From: an uncultured Sutterella sp.
Lineage (GTDB): Bacteria; Pseudomonadota; Gammaproteobacteria; Burkholderiales; Burkholderiaceae_F
Length of the DNA: 9,685 nucleotides
Assembly (NCBI GenBank): GCA_905212345.1
Contig: CAJMEC010000055.1
Coordinates: 1 to 9,685, forward strand
Reading direction: 5' to 3'
Of this stretch, positions 1-6,332 are shown one piece after another (position 1 is the first letter of the stretch; every line of letters starts with the position of its first letter). The notes beneath the pieces were generated by a model. It saw nothing but the letters and a program-made list of their open reading frames with translations. It did no database searches and was not told the origin of the DNA. The translations under genes were made by a program, and so were the position numbers.

Positions 1-690
1 TACCAAAGGGCAATGATCGCCGGCGGCGCAGAAGAATGTTCCGTAGCTAACACGGCTATTTTTGACACCCTTTTTGCCACTTCAACCCAATTTAACGATA
101 AGCCCCAACTGACTCCCCGCCCCTTTGATGCGCAAAGGGATGGACTGGTTCTGGGTGAAGGCGCCTGCACACTGATTCTGGAAAGTCTTGACAGCGCCCT
201 CGAGCGCGCCGCGCCGATTTACGCAGAAGTTGTCGGTTTTTCCACCAATTCAGACGGCAAGCACATCACCAATCCCGATTCGCTCAAAATGGCCGAAGTC
301 ATGACAGAAGCGTTGCGCGATGCAAACTTAAGACCTGAAGATATCGGTTACATCAACGCCCACGGCACGGCCACCTTATCGGGAGACAGGGCTGAAAGCC
401 TTGCCACCGCAACTGTATTCGGTTACAAGACCCCGGTTTCAACGCTCAAAAGCTACATGGGGCATACTCTGGGAGCCTGCGGCGCGCTCGAAGCCTGGAT
501 GAGCATTGAAATGATGCGTGAAGGATGGTTTGCCCCGACAATTAATCTCACCGAACCCGACCCGAACTGCGCGGCGCTTGACTACATTATGGGCGAAGGC
601 AGAAACATTTCGTGCGAGGCTGTTATGAGCAATAACTTTGCCTTCGGTGGCATTAACACCTCTTTAATTTTTAAGCGTTTTAGAACCTAA
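1..690 (+). CDS. Beta-ketoacyl-ACP synthase (FabF/KAS II-like), 5' truncated by the window edge
   Basis: The frame is open from base 1 (Y-Q-R-A-M...), so the ATG at 13 is internal. About 229 C-terminal residues are present of a protein that is normally about 400 long. It is a decarboxylating Claisen condensing enzyme that extends an acyl chain with malonyl-ACP in the cytoplasm. Visible thiolase-fold landmarks are GEGA (nt about 151-162), the first active-site histidine in INAHGTAT, the lysine/second histidine block TLKSYMGHTLGACGALEAW, and the C-terminal NNFAFGGINTS. The catalytic cysteine lies upstream of the window. The GHTLGACGALEAW wording resembles ketosynthases of aryl-polyene/pigment clusters (ApeO/ApeR type) more than housekeeping FabF; that is recalled family knowledge, not a search. 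The stop codon directly abuts the ATG of the transferase gene, so the two are probably translationally coupled. It could still be an ordinary FabF/FabB paralogue, but the neighbours favour a dedicated pathway. Confidence 0.9.
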   Translation, partial: YQRAMIAGGAEECSVANTAIFDTLFATSTQFNDKPQLTPRPFDAQRDGLVLGEGACTLILESLDSALERAAPIYAEVVGFSTNSDGKHITNPDSLKMAEVMTEALRDANLRPEDIGYINAHGTATLSGDRAESLATATVFGYKTPVSTLKSYMGHTLGACGALEAWMSIEMMREGWFAPTINLTEPDPNCAALDYIMGEGRNISCEAVMSNNFAFGGINTSLIFKRFRT

Positions 691-1299
691 ATGCTTATCT
701 GGTTCTGTGAGATTGACCTTGAAAACAACAATGAGGGTCTGATTCATCAGCTCTCAATGCGGCAGCTTACCCGTTATCGACGTTTCTGCCGCCCTATCCG
801 AGCCACACAGTACCTCTACTCACGCCTTTTCTATAAAAGAGTTTTAGCGGCCTTAAAGGTCGACGGACACCTCGATGATTTCCCGATAGGTCAACCCCAT
901 CCCCCTATCGATACAGAGTACGGTCGTTTTTATACGAGTTTGACCCACAGCGGTCGGTATTTCGCTCTCTCCTTTTCTCATTTTCCCCATGCGGTCGATG
1001 CTGAAGTGATGGTTCAAAGAGACTTCTTGCAACTAGCCGATTGGTTTGGCAATGAGCAAACAATCACAACGATTAAGGAAAGTTCTGACAGAACCCTAGA
1101 GTTTTACCGCTTTTGGTGCCGTCACGAGTGTCAGATTAAAGTGGGCAATAGCCATCTCAATGATTATGGATTTACTGAAGAAGTGATAAATAAAGATAGC
1201 CTGCCCGTCATGCTGAGTTGTTTGCACCGAAAAGCGGACAATCCGACAATCCGACATATCCGCGACGTTCTGAGAGACCCCTTGGAGCTTAGATTATGA
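691..1299 (+). CDS. 4'-phosphopantetheinyl transferase, Sfp-type, divergent
   Basis: This 202-aa protein has the Sfp-superfamily signature in order. An N-terminal region rich in R/Y (residues 29-52, like the family's R..F....R..YL.SR...R segment) is followed by SLTHSG (83-88), then AVDAE (101-105), where D103 and E105 match the Mg-binding GxDxE, then W142-C-R-H-E146...K150, matching the WxxKE...K motif. The family transfers phosphopantetheine from CoA to a serine of acyl or peptidyl carrier proteins. The first residue of the GVDxE motif is A rather than G, and the lysine next to E146 is histidine, so it is divergent but keeps the acidic metal ligands. Its ATG begins immediately after the ketosynthase stop with no clear Shine-Dalgarno, and its end overlaps the methyltransferase start. 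This suggests coupled translation and a role in activating the carrier protein of the same pathway. Assignment by motif only. Confidence 0.75.
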   Translation: MLIWFCEIDLENNNEGLIHQLSMRQLTRYRRFCRPIRATQYLYSRLFYKRVLAALKVDGHLDDFPIGQPHPPIDTEYGRFYTSLTHSGRYFALSFSHFPHAVDAEVMVQRDFLQLADWFGNEQTITTIKESSDRTLEFYRFWCRHECQIKVGNSHLNDYGFTEEVINKDSLPVMLSCLHRKADNPTIRHIRDVLRDPLELRL

Positions 1300-2363
1300 A
1301 CTTAAATGAACACAAAAAAGAACTTCTGAGTGCATACGAAGATGCTCAGAAAATCGCTTTTGCTCCATTTATTTTTCAGGCGACGGCAGCCGCCAAAGAA
1401 ACCGGCTTACTGGATGCTTTGGGACAAAACGACACGGGCCTCAATATTGAAGAGTTGGCGAAAAAAAGCGGTCTTACCCTTTACGCAGTCAAAATTTTGA
1501 CCGATATTCTGCTTACAGCCAAAGTTATAAAAAAAGAAAATCAAAAGTACAGCTTAAGTTTGGTTGGTCAATGCTTAATTTATGACCGTATGACGGAAGT
1601 TAATTTTGATTTTACCCATCATGTCAATTACAAAGCGCTAAGTCATACCAAAGAAGCTTTAAAAACAGGGCGCCCTTGTGGACTTCAGGAATTTGATCCC
1701 TCTTGGAGCACCATTTACCCACATTTAAAAGACTTGCCCGAAGAAGTTCAGAAAGCCTGGTTTGCCTTTGATCATTTTCATTCAGACAGCGCCGATCAGG
1801 CCGCCATCGATCTTTTGAAGAACAGAGAAATCCGATATTTTTTGGATATCGGCGGCAACACCGGACGATTTATCCATAAAGCTCTCTTGAATTGGACTAA
1901 GGCCCGCGCCTGTTTGGTCGATTTGCCTCAACAAATTAGCTTAATGCGCGCCAACACGGAACTGAAAGCGTTTCAGGACCGAATCGATGATTACCCGATT
2001 GACTGGCTTAATGATGAAGCTTCCCTTCACATTGATAACGATATTGATTTGATTTGGATGAGTCAGTTTTTGGATTGTTTCAGTCATTCGCAAGCCGTCA
2101 GCATTCTCAAGCGTGTCCGCTTATTATCGAGAAAGTATGCTTGCCCTATCGCTATTTTGGAACCAATAGTTGACAAGCAGCGAAACGCCGCGGCGACTTT
2201 GAGCGTAGCAAGCTGCTCGCTTTATTTCAGTTGCCTAGCCAACGGTAACTCTAAATTTTTCTCTTCTGACGAATTAAAAAGCATTATTGACGAAGCGGGA
2301 CTCATAGTCGACTCGGTTCACGAACCGCTCGGTATTGGGCATTCTTTGTACTTATGCAGATAA
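1296..2363 (+). CDS. Class I SAM-dependent methyltransferase (O-methyltransferase family 2-like) of the pigment-type operon
   Basis: This 355-aa protein has the two-domain layout of plant/antibiotic-type O-methyltransferases. Residues about 20-95 form an N-terminal winged-helix dimerisation domain (IEELAKKSGL.. AVKILTDILL). A Rossmann core follows, with SAM motif I LDIGGNTGRF (183-192), the acidic loop VDL (208-210), motif-II-like DLIWMSQFLDCFS (251-263), and a C-terminal FFSSDELKSIIDEAGL (321-336). It probably methylates a small aromatic or polyketide substrate, the aryl head group being the natural candidate, but the sequence does not show the substrate. The start overlaps the transferase stop as ATGA, with GGAG at 1284-1287 as ribosome binding site 8 nt upstream. 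It is the last gene of the operon. I see no convincing hairpin terminator in the 134 bp before the next gene. Methyltransferases with this fold occur in aryl-polyene and flexirubin clusters, which agrees with the two genes before it. Confidence 0.8.
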   Translation: MNLNEHKKELLSAYEDAQKIAFAPFIFQATAAAKETGLLDALGQNDTGLNIEELAKKSGLTLYAVKILTDILLTAKVIKKENQKYSLSLVGQCLIYDRMTEVNFDFTHHVNYKALSHTKEALKTGRPCGLQEFDPSWSTIYPHLKDLPEEVQKAWFAFDHFHSDSADQAAIDLLKNREIRYFLDIGGNTGRFIHKALLNWTKARACLVDLPQQISLMRANTELKAFQDRIDDYPIDWLNDEASLHIDNDIDLIWMSQFLDCFSHSQAVSILKRVRLLSRKYACPIAILEPIVDKQRNAAATLSVASCSLYFSCLANGNSKFFSSDELKSIIDEAGLIVDSVHEPLGIGHSLYLCR

Positions 2364-2497
2364 CTTATTGAAAAATTAGTGAATTGACTGCTTTAACCGC
2401 GCATTTTGCATGGTTTTCCATTCTTATGTTTACTTATTTCTACGGTCGCAATAAGTGTCATAATTTCCTTACTGTCTGATCGCTAAGGAGAAGTGTC

Positions 2498-3778
2498 ATG
2501 AATGATCTATCGGCTTATATTCCTGAAATGATTGAAACACGGCGTTATCTACACCGGATCCCGGAAATTGCCTGGACCGAATTTTTAACGTCGGAATTGG
2601 TGATTAAGCGTGTACGAGAATTAGGCTTTAAGACTATTATCGGCAAAGCATTGTTTAACGAAGAATACGCCTATGGCCGAGAAGAGGACGTCATTGAAAA
2701 GGCTCAAAAAAGGGCCTTGTCAATGGGTATGGATCCTAAGCTTTTAGAAGAAATGCAAGGCTATACCGGGTGTATGGCGATTTGGGAGAGCGGACGCGAT
2801 GGTCCTGTAACGGCTTTTCGATTTGACATGGATTGCATTGCCGTTGAAGAAAATCATGACGAAACAAACGAAGCTTATGTGGGAGGATTCGATTCAACAT
2901 TCCCCGGCCTGATGCATGCCTGCGGACACGATGGTCATACAGCCATGGGGCTGGCCTTTGCCCGTTGGATTAAAGACCATGCCGATAGTCTCAAAGGTAC
3001 GATTAAATTGGTTTTTCAGCCCGCCGAAGAAGGAACAAAAGGCGCAAGCGGTATTGCTGAATCCGGTCTTTTGGATGATGTGGATTACTTTATTGGCGGG
3101 CACGTCGGTATGGACCCCAAACTGCACGAATTGGGCATTATTACTAAAGGCTTCCTTTCGACAACCAAGATTAATGTTGGCTTTACTGGCAAACCCGCTC
3201 ACGCCGGCGCTGCCGGTCAAGAAGGACGCAATGCCTTGATGGCCGCCTGCTCAGCCTCTATGCAAATTATGGGAATTGCCCGTCATGGTCAAGGAAACAC
3301 AGCTGTCAATATCGGCACTCTGCATGCCGGCGAAGGACGAAATGTTGTGCCTGTGCATGCAAAGATGGAGTTAGAAGTACGCGGTGCTAATGACGAAATC
3401 TGCAAGTACATGCAAGAGCGTGCCTTAAAAATGATTAAAGGCAGCGCCGAGAGTTACGAAGTCGGATGTGATATCAAGATTATGGGACGCGCGACCAACG
3501 TCGTGTCTGATCCTGAAATGTGTGACCTTATCCGAGAAGTTGCAACAGCAGTGCCGGGAATTAATCGTGTGTTTGACTACGACACAATCACCTCCAGCGA
3601 AGACTGTTCGCTTTTAATTCAAAAAGTCCAGTCCCATGGCGGCAAGGCCGTTTTCTTCTATTATGGATGCAACCACAACGGTCACCACAAATCAGACTTT
3701 GAAATCCAGGACACGGAAAGTTTGCCGTTAGGATTGGCTGTGTTTGTGGGAGCCTTGAAAAAGACAAACGGTCAATAA
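2498..3778 (+). CDS. abgA: M20 family amidohydrolase, AbgA-like (p-aminobenzoyl-glutamate hydrolase subunit A-like)
   Basis: This 426-aa protein is collinear over its whole length with E. coli AbgA (436 aa) as I recall it, including the AbgA-type insertion at residues 51-90 that short M20D enzymes lack. Metal-site motifs are visible: FRFDMD (107-112), MHACGHDGHTA (139-149), QPAEEG (174-179, E177/E178), GHVG (201-204), HAGAAGQEGRNAL (235-247), SSEDCSLL (366-373) and GHH (395-397). The family uses two metal ions to cleave amide bonds, in AbgA the folate breakdown product p-aminobenzoyl-glutamate. The start is fixed by AAGGAG at 2485-2490, 7 nt before the ATG. A weak promoter-like pair (TTGCAT 2406-2411, 17 nt, TTTACT 2429-2434) lies upstream. 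E. coli AbgA works with AbgB and the transporter AbgT; neither is in this window. A related N-acyl amino acid or indole-conjugate hydrolase activity is the main alternative. Confidence 0.88.
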   Translation: MNDLSAYIPEMIETRRYLHRIPEIAWTEFLTSELVIKRVRELGFKTIIGKALFNEEYAYGREEDVIEKAQKRALSMGMDPKLLEEMQGYTGCMAIWESGRDGPVTAFRFDMDCIAVEENHDETNEAYVGGFDSTFPGLMHACGHDGHTAMGLAFARWIKDHADSLKGTIKLVFQPAEEGTKGASGIAESGLLDDVDYFIGGHVGMDPKLHELGIITKGFLSTTKINVGFTGKPAHAGAAGQEGRNALMAACSASMQIMGIARHGQGNTAVNIGTLHAGEGRNVVPVHAKMELEVRGANDEICKYMQERALKMIKGSAESYEVGCDIKIMGRATNVVSDPEMCDLIREVATAVPGINRVFDYDTITSSEDCSLLIQKVQSHGGKAVFFYYGCNHNGHHKSDFEIQDTESLPLGLAVFVGALKKTNGQ

Positions 3779-3786
3779 TGCTGTTT

Positions 3787-3815
3787 AAAACCCGAAGGCA
3801 CAGCCTTCGGGTTTT
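3787..3815 (+). terminator. Rho-independent terminator after the AbgA-like gene (palindromic, could act in both directions)
   Basis: A perfect 13-bp inverted repeat, AAAACCCGAAGGC / GCCTTCGGGTTTT, with a 3-nt ACA loop begins 8 nt after the stop codon. A-runs and T-runs at both ends make it a possible two-way terminator. It separates the amidohydrolase gene from the next small gene, whose start is only 19 nt beyond, so the latter would depend on readthrough or on a promoter hidden in the hairpin region. Confidence 0.93.
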
Positions 3816-3834
3816 CTCAATATAGGAAAAGTAA

Positions 3835-4218
3835 ATGAATAAGAAAATCTTATTGGCGGTAAACGGCACCCTCATGAGAGGTCTGAAACTTAACGGAAAC
3901 ATGATCGAAGCGGGCGCAGAGTTTGTGAAAGAAGCTAAAACAGAAAAGCATTATCGTTGTTGGAGCATCGGAGATGACCATCCGGCAATGATCAAAACAG
4001 ACCAAAACGGCGCTGAAATAGAATTAGAGGTCTGGGCTGTTCCTTCCGAAGGACTGGCCTCGATTTTGTTAAAAGAACCTGCCGGCCTTTGTATCGGTAA
4101 AGTTAAACTCAATGATGGCTCAGAGGTGTTGGCAGTGTTGGGAGAGCCTTGGTCTATTGTTGGACAAAAAGAAATTACGCAATACGGTGGTTGGCGAAAA
4201 TACATCGCTGACAAGTAA
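3835..4218 (+). CDS. Stand-alone allophanate hydrolase C-terminal-domain-like protein (gamma-glutamylcyclotransferase-like fold)
   Basis: The 127 residues follow the C-terminal domain of AtzF/allophanate hydrolase nearly end to end: LAVNGTLMRGLKLNG (7-21), GAEFVKEAKTEKHYRCW (27-43), IELEVWAVP (62-70), AGLCIGKVKLNDG (83-95), VLGEP (101-105) and EITQYGGWRKYI (113-124). In the full enzyme this domain follows an amidase domain and has a gamma-glutamylcyclotransferase-like fold, with a role in processing the N-carboxycarbamate intermediate. Here no amidase domain is attached, and the gene starts cleanly with AGGA at 3824-3827 seven nt before the ATG, so it looks like a genuine small protein and not a truncation. 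Single-domain relatives are usually annotated as hypothetical or as gamma-glutamylcyclotransferase-like. It follows the amidohydrolase gene beyond a terminator, so co-regulation is uncertain. The actual reaction is unknown. Confidence 0.75.
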   Translation: MNKKILLAVNGTLMRGLKLNGNMIEAGAEFVKEAKTEKHYRCWSIGDDHPAMIKTDQNGAEIELEVWAVPSEGLASILLKEPAGLCIGKVKLNDGSEVLAVLGEPWSIVGQKEITQYGGWRKYIADK

Positions 4219-4267
4219 TAACTGTTGTCTTATTGTTTGATAAATCCTCCACGGCTTAAAATCGGAT

Positions 4268-4363
4268 CTAAGTAAATAAAACTTTTTCGAGCTTCTTGGA
4301 AACTATAATCAGGCCTAAAGCATCTTCTCTTGAATAACCTGATCGAAGTAAGCGCTTTACCAT
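4268..4363 (-). other. Small ORF just downstream of the intron 3' end, possible gene remnant
   Basis: On the minus strand the 3' exon side of the intron carries a 31-codon frame starting MVKRLLRSGYSREDALGLI and ending in TAG. The frame is open upstream to the intron junction. It looks like a positively charged amphipathic helix, and I recognise no family. GGAGG lies 13 nt before the ATG, which is too far for a normal ribosome binding site. It may be the tail of an older gene or chance. The rest of 4219-4385 is A+T-rich, with no other gene or clear terminator visible. Confidence 0.15.
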
Positions 4364-4388
4364 TAAGCTTTTCGTGCCTCCAGCAATC

Positions 4389-4427
4389 GGATAGGAGGTA
4401 GGCAGTTATTCTGTCTACCGTCCTTCC
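4389..4427 (-). ncRNA. Group II intron domain VI with bulged branch-point adenosine
   Basis: Immediately after domain V the minus strand forms a stem: GGA (4427-4425) with TCC (4391-4389), AGGA (4424-4421) with TCCT (4396-4393), GGTAG (4419-4415) with CTACC (4401-4397), and CAG (4413-4411) with CTG (4405-4403), with an AATAA loop. The single unpaired A at 4392 lies 7 nt from the 3' splice site (GAT ending at 4386), where the branch point is expected. This placement defines the intron 3' boundary. Confidence 0.85.
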
Positions 4428-4429
4428 AC

Positions 4430-4461
4430 ACCACCCATCGTACGGTTCCGTAATGGGCGGT
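4430..4461 (-). ncRNA. Group II intron domain V (catalytic hairpin)
   Basis: A 9-bp lower stem is formed by ACCGCCCAT (4461-4453) and ATGGGTGGT (4438-4430), with one G·U pair. A 2-nt CG bulge on the 3' side (4440-4439) and a 4-bp upper stem TACG/CGTA with a GAAC tetraloop complete it. A CGC triad in the 5' lower strand (4459-4457) would be the catalytic triad, as in class C introns, where AGC is often replaced by CGC. It begins within 5 nt of the maturase stop codon. Confidence 0.85.
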
Positions 4462-4463
4462 TA

Positions 4464-5774
4464 TTAATAACTTCCTTGAGTTCGTTTCTTATAAACGTCC
4501 CCAAGACAGACCCATCCCTTTCGATAAAGAAAACCATTGGTCAGCGTCATCGCTAATATCCAACTGTTTGCCGTGTGCCAATACGATTTGCGAGTATTCG
4601 CATATTGCCAAGCCGTCGATGCTGACGCACCCAGCTTCTGCAACGCTCGGTATTTCGTACTGACCTTTTTCCACTGCTTCCAGTAGATTTGCCTTATTCG
4701 TCGTCTCAACCATTTGTCCGTGTCTCGGACAAAAATCGCCATATCACTTCTCAAAAAGTAATTCACCCAGCCTCTTACAAACTCTGAAAGCTGTTTTCTG
4801 AAGTCTTCCAAACTTTGCCCTCGGCTTCGGCTTGTTATCTCCCTGAGCCGTTTGACACATTTGTCCTTGGATTTCTGATGCGGTCTAGCTTTGATTTTTC
4901 CATCCTTTCCGGCGTAAAAACCAAATCCCAAAAACTTCACATCTGCACTTCCAATGTATCGGATCTTCGTTTTCTCCTCGTTGAGTTTCAGGAAAAGTTT
5001 CTTTTCAATGAACGGCTTGATATTCGCCAGCGTCCTTTCTGCTGACTTCCTACTTTTGCAGAAAATCATCATATCGTCCGCGTAACGAACAAACGGATGA
5101 CCTCTTTCTTCCAATTTCTTGTCCAACTCATTGAGCATGATGTTGGCTAGAATCGGTGATATCGGTCCTCCCTGTGGGGTCCCTATCGTATTGGGGGTGC
5201 TTTTACCGTCCTCCAATACCGGAGCTCGTAAAAACTTGTGAATCAGCGAAATAACTCGGCCATCCTTGATTCTCTCTGACAATAGTTGCAGGAGCTTCGA
5301 GTGATTGACTGTATCAAAGAACTTCGCCAAGTCCAAATCCACGACCCACACGTATCCTTCGTTGGCCAGTTTCAAGCTCTGTTCAACCGCTGTTTGACAG
5401 CTTCGATTCGGTCTAAAGCCGTGACTGCTCTCGGAGAATACCTTTTCGTACTCTTCGCTCAGCTTTTGTTGCACCGCTTGTTGGACCCATCGGTCAATCG
5501 CTGTCGGGATGCCCAGTGGTCTGAATTTCCCTTTTTCCTCCTTCGGAATGAGTACTCGTAGCACGGGTTGGGGCTTGTACCGCCCCTCTTTTATGGACTG
5601 CACCAGTTCGGGGCCGTGCTCGAATAAGTGGGCTCGAAGGTCTCCAACCTCCATTCCGTCGACTCCTGCACTTCCCTTGTTAGCGACCACTCTCTTCCAG
5701 GCTTGGTTGAGGTTGGTGCTCTCCAATATGGCTTCCAGTGTGACCATCCGTTCTACTCTGTTACGTGGTGGCAT
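4464..5774 (-). CDS. ltrA: Group II intron reverse transcriptase/maturase, class C type
   Basis: This 436-aa protein has the standard RT blocks: WKRVVANKGSAGVDGM (26-41), PLGIPTAIDRWVQQA (86-100), FSESSHGFRPNRSC (113-126), VVDLDLAKFFDTVNH (144-158, catalytic D146), GTPQGGPISP (198-207) and YADD (231-234, catalytic aspartates), then FLGF (281-284). A thumb/maturase X domain follows (about 300-425: FVRGWVNYF, WLRRRIRQIYWKQWKK, YANTRKSYWHTANSWIL). No zinc or HNH endonuclease region follows, which is normal for class C. It helps the intron RNA fold and splice, and copies it into DNA after insertion. The ATG is preceded almost directly by AAGGAAGG, an unusually short spacing. A second in-frame ATG ten codons on is possible, and a stop lies 14 codons upstream. 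The catalytic residues are intact, so the protein looks functional. Confidence 0.95.
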   Translation of the reverse strand: MPPRNRVERMVTLEAILESTNLNQAWKRVVANKGSAGVDGMEVGDLRAHLFEHGPELVQSIKEGRYKPQPVLRVLIPKEEKGKFRPLGIPTAIDRWVQQAVQQKLSEEYEKVFSESSHGFRPNRSCQTAVEQSLKLANEGYVWVVDLDLAKFFDTVNHSKLLQLLSERIKDGRVISLIHKFLRAPVLEDGKSTPNTIGTPQGGPISPILANIMLNELDKKLEERGHPFVRYADDMMIFCKSRKSAERTLANIKPFIEKKLFLKLNEEKTKIRYIGSADVKFLGFGFYAGKDGKIKARPHQKSKDKCVKRLREITSRSRGQSLEDFRKQLSEFVRGWVNYFLRSDMAIFVRDTDKWLRRRIRQIYWKQWKKVSTKYRALQKLGASASTAWQYANTRKSYWHTANSWILAMTLTNGFLYRKGWVCLGDVYKKRTQGSY

Positions 5775-6285
5775 CCTTCCTTGGTTGTCTTTCCCTGGAC
5801 TCCTTGACTCCCGCTATCCTTTCGATTCCGTCGATACGTTCGCGGCAGCGATCTTTCAATCTTTCCAATTCGTTGTCCAAGAAGCTACTTCAGGTGCCTC
5901 CGTTATTAATTTCGGCCCTTCACCAGTGCCATCCACTGGCTACTATGGCTTCTGCTGACTGCTCTCAGCAAGTTTTGCTCCGTGCTCGGTTCGATGTGGG
6001 AGCACGTCTGAGAGCCCTCCCCGGGTAAGGACTTAATCTTTTCCTTCATGCATCCGCTTCGTTTACATTGCAAGCTCCGTGTAGCTTTTGGACTTCGGCT
6101 TGTTTTGCAGCCTTATCCTCTTGCTTATGCCTGACGAAGTTTCTGTTCGTCGGATCAAAGGTTTGCCTCGGGCTTCTTTCAGATTCCTCCTCACGGTGGA
6201 CACCCTTGCCGTCAGCTATGGGCTTGTCGCTACCAACCGCCCTCGGGACTTTCACCCGTTAGATTAAGTGCCATGCCGGGCACAC
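5775..6285 (-). ncRNA. Group II intron 5' ribozyme region (domains I-III and start of IV)
   Basis: This 511-bp stretch lacks a gene of its own; the open frames in it on either strand are shadows of structured RNA. On the minus strand it starts at the GTGTG intron end and contains the group II 5' wording GTGAAAGTCCCGAGGGCGG (6253-6235), followed by many short complementary segments and the candidate EBS1 at 6044-6037. I have not folded all subdomains, so domain borders inside it are not given. Confidence 0.8.
6037..6044 (-). other. Candidate EBS1 (exon-binding site 1) of the intron
   Basis: The minus-strand octamer GGAAAAGA, 242 nt from the intron 5' end, is complementary to the last eight 5'-exon bases TCTTTTTT (6293-6286): six Watson-Crick pairs, plus two G·U pairs at the splice junction. 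It lies in the flank of the sequence AAGGAAAAGATTAAGTCC. It is assigned from complementarity and location, without a full domain I fold. Confidence 0.5.
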
Positions 6286-6323
6286 AAAAAAGAGCCCACT
6301 GCGATGATCAGACCACAGTGGGC
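6286..6323 (-). terminator. Rho-independent terminator used as the intron insertion site (T-run doubles as IBS1)
   Basis: On the minus strand GCCCACTG (6323-6316) pairs with CAGTGGGC (6301-6294) across a 14-nt loop, followed by TCTTTTTT (6293-6286). The intron starts at the very next base, so the terminator is kept whole. It would end transcripts of the lipoprotein gene and/or of the candidate structured RNA just upstream. Confidence 0.88.
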
Positions 6324-6332
6324 AGTTAAATT

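Larger units (their letters stand above)
4386..6285 (-). mobile_element. Complete group II intron, class C type (about 1900 nt), with intron-encoded reverse transcriptase
   Basis: Read on the minus strand, the element starts GTGTGCCCGGCATGGCAC at 6285, fitting the group II GUGYG 5' end. It ends with CCTATCCGAT at 4386, fitting the usual AY 3' end with a bulged adenosine 7 nt before it. Between these lie a structured 5' region, an ORF in domain IV, domain V (4430-4461) and domain VI (4389-4427). The 5' end abuts the T-run of a Rho-independent terminator, the known habit of class C introns. The encoded protein lacks an endonuclease domain, also typical of this class. The ends, ribozyme core and ORF all appear intact, so it may still splice and move. 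It is transcribed away from the terminator, so its RNA would come from readthrough. The flanking units on either side (plus-strand gene ending at 4218, minus-strand lipoprotein gene) are not interrupted. Confidence 0.92.

Noticed and set aside
13..15. ATG at 13 as the true start of the ketosynthase
   Set aside because: The frame is open to base 1, and a protein starting there would lack the active-site cysteine half; the gene is cut by the window edge.
2894..3239. Frames of about 107 codons on both strands inside the amidohydrolase gene
   Set aside because: The enclosing frame carries all M20 catalytic motifs; the others are shadows.
5509..6262. Several plus-strand frames of 60-150 codons over the intron
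   Set aside because: They lie opposite the intact maturase gene or the ribozyme core and show no protein-family pattern.
6325..6331. Integron attC site (GTTAAAT fits GTTRRRY, and some class C introns use attC)
   Set aside because: No second core site, no cassette or integrase, and the hairpin is followed by a T-run as in an ordinary terminator.
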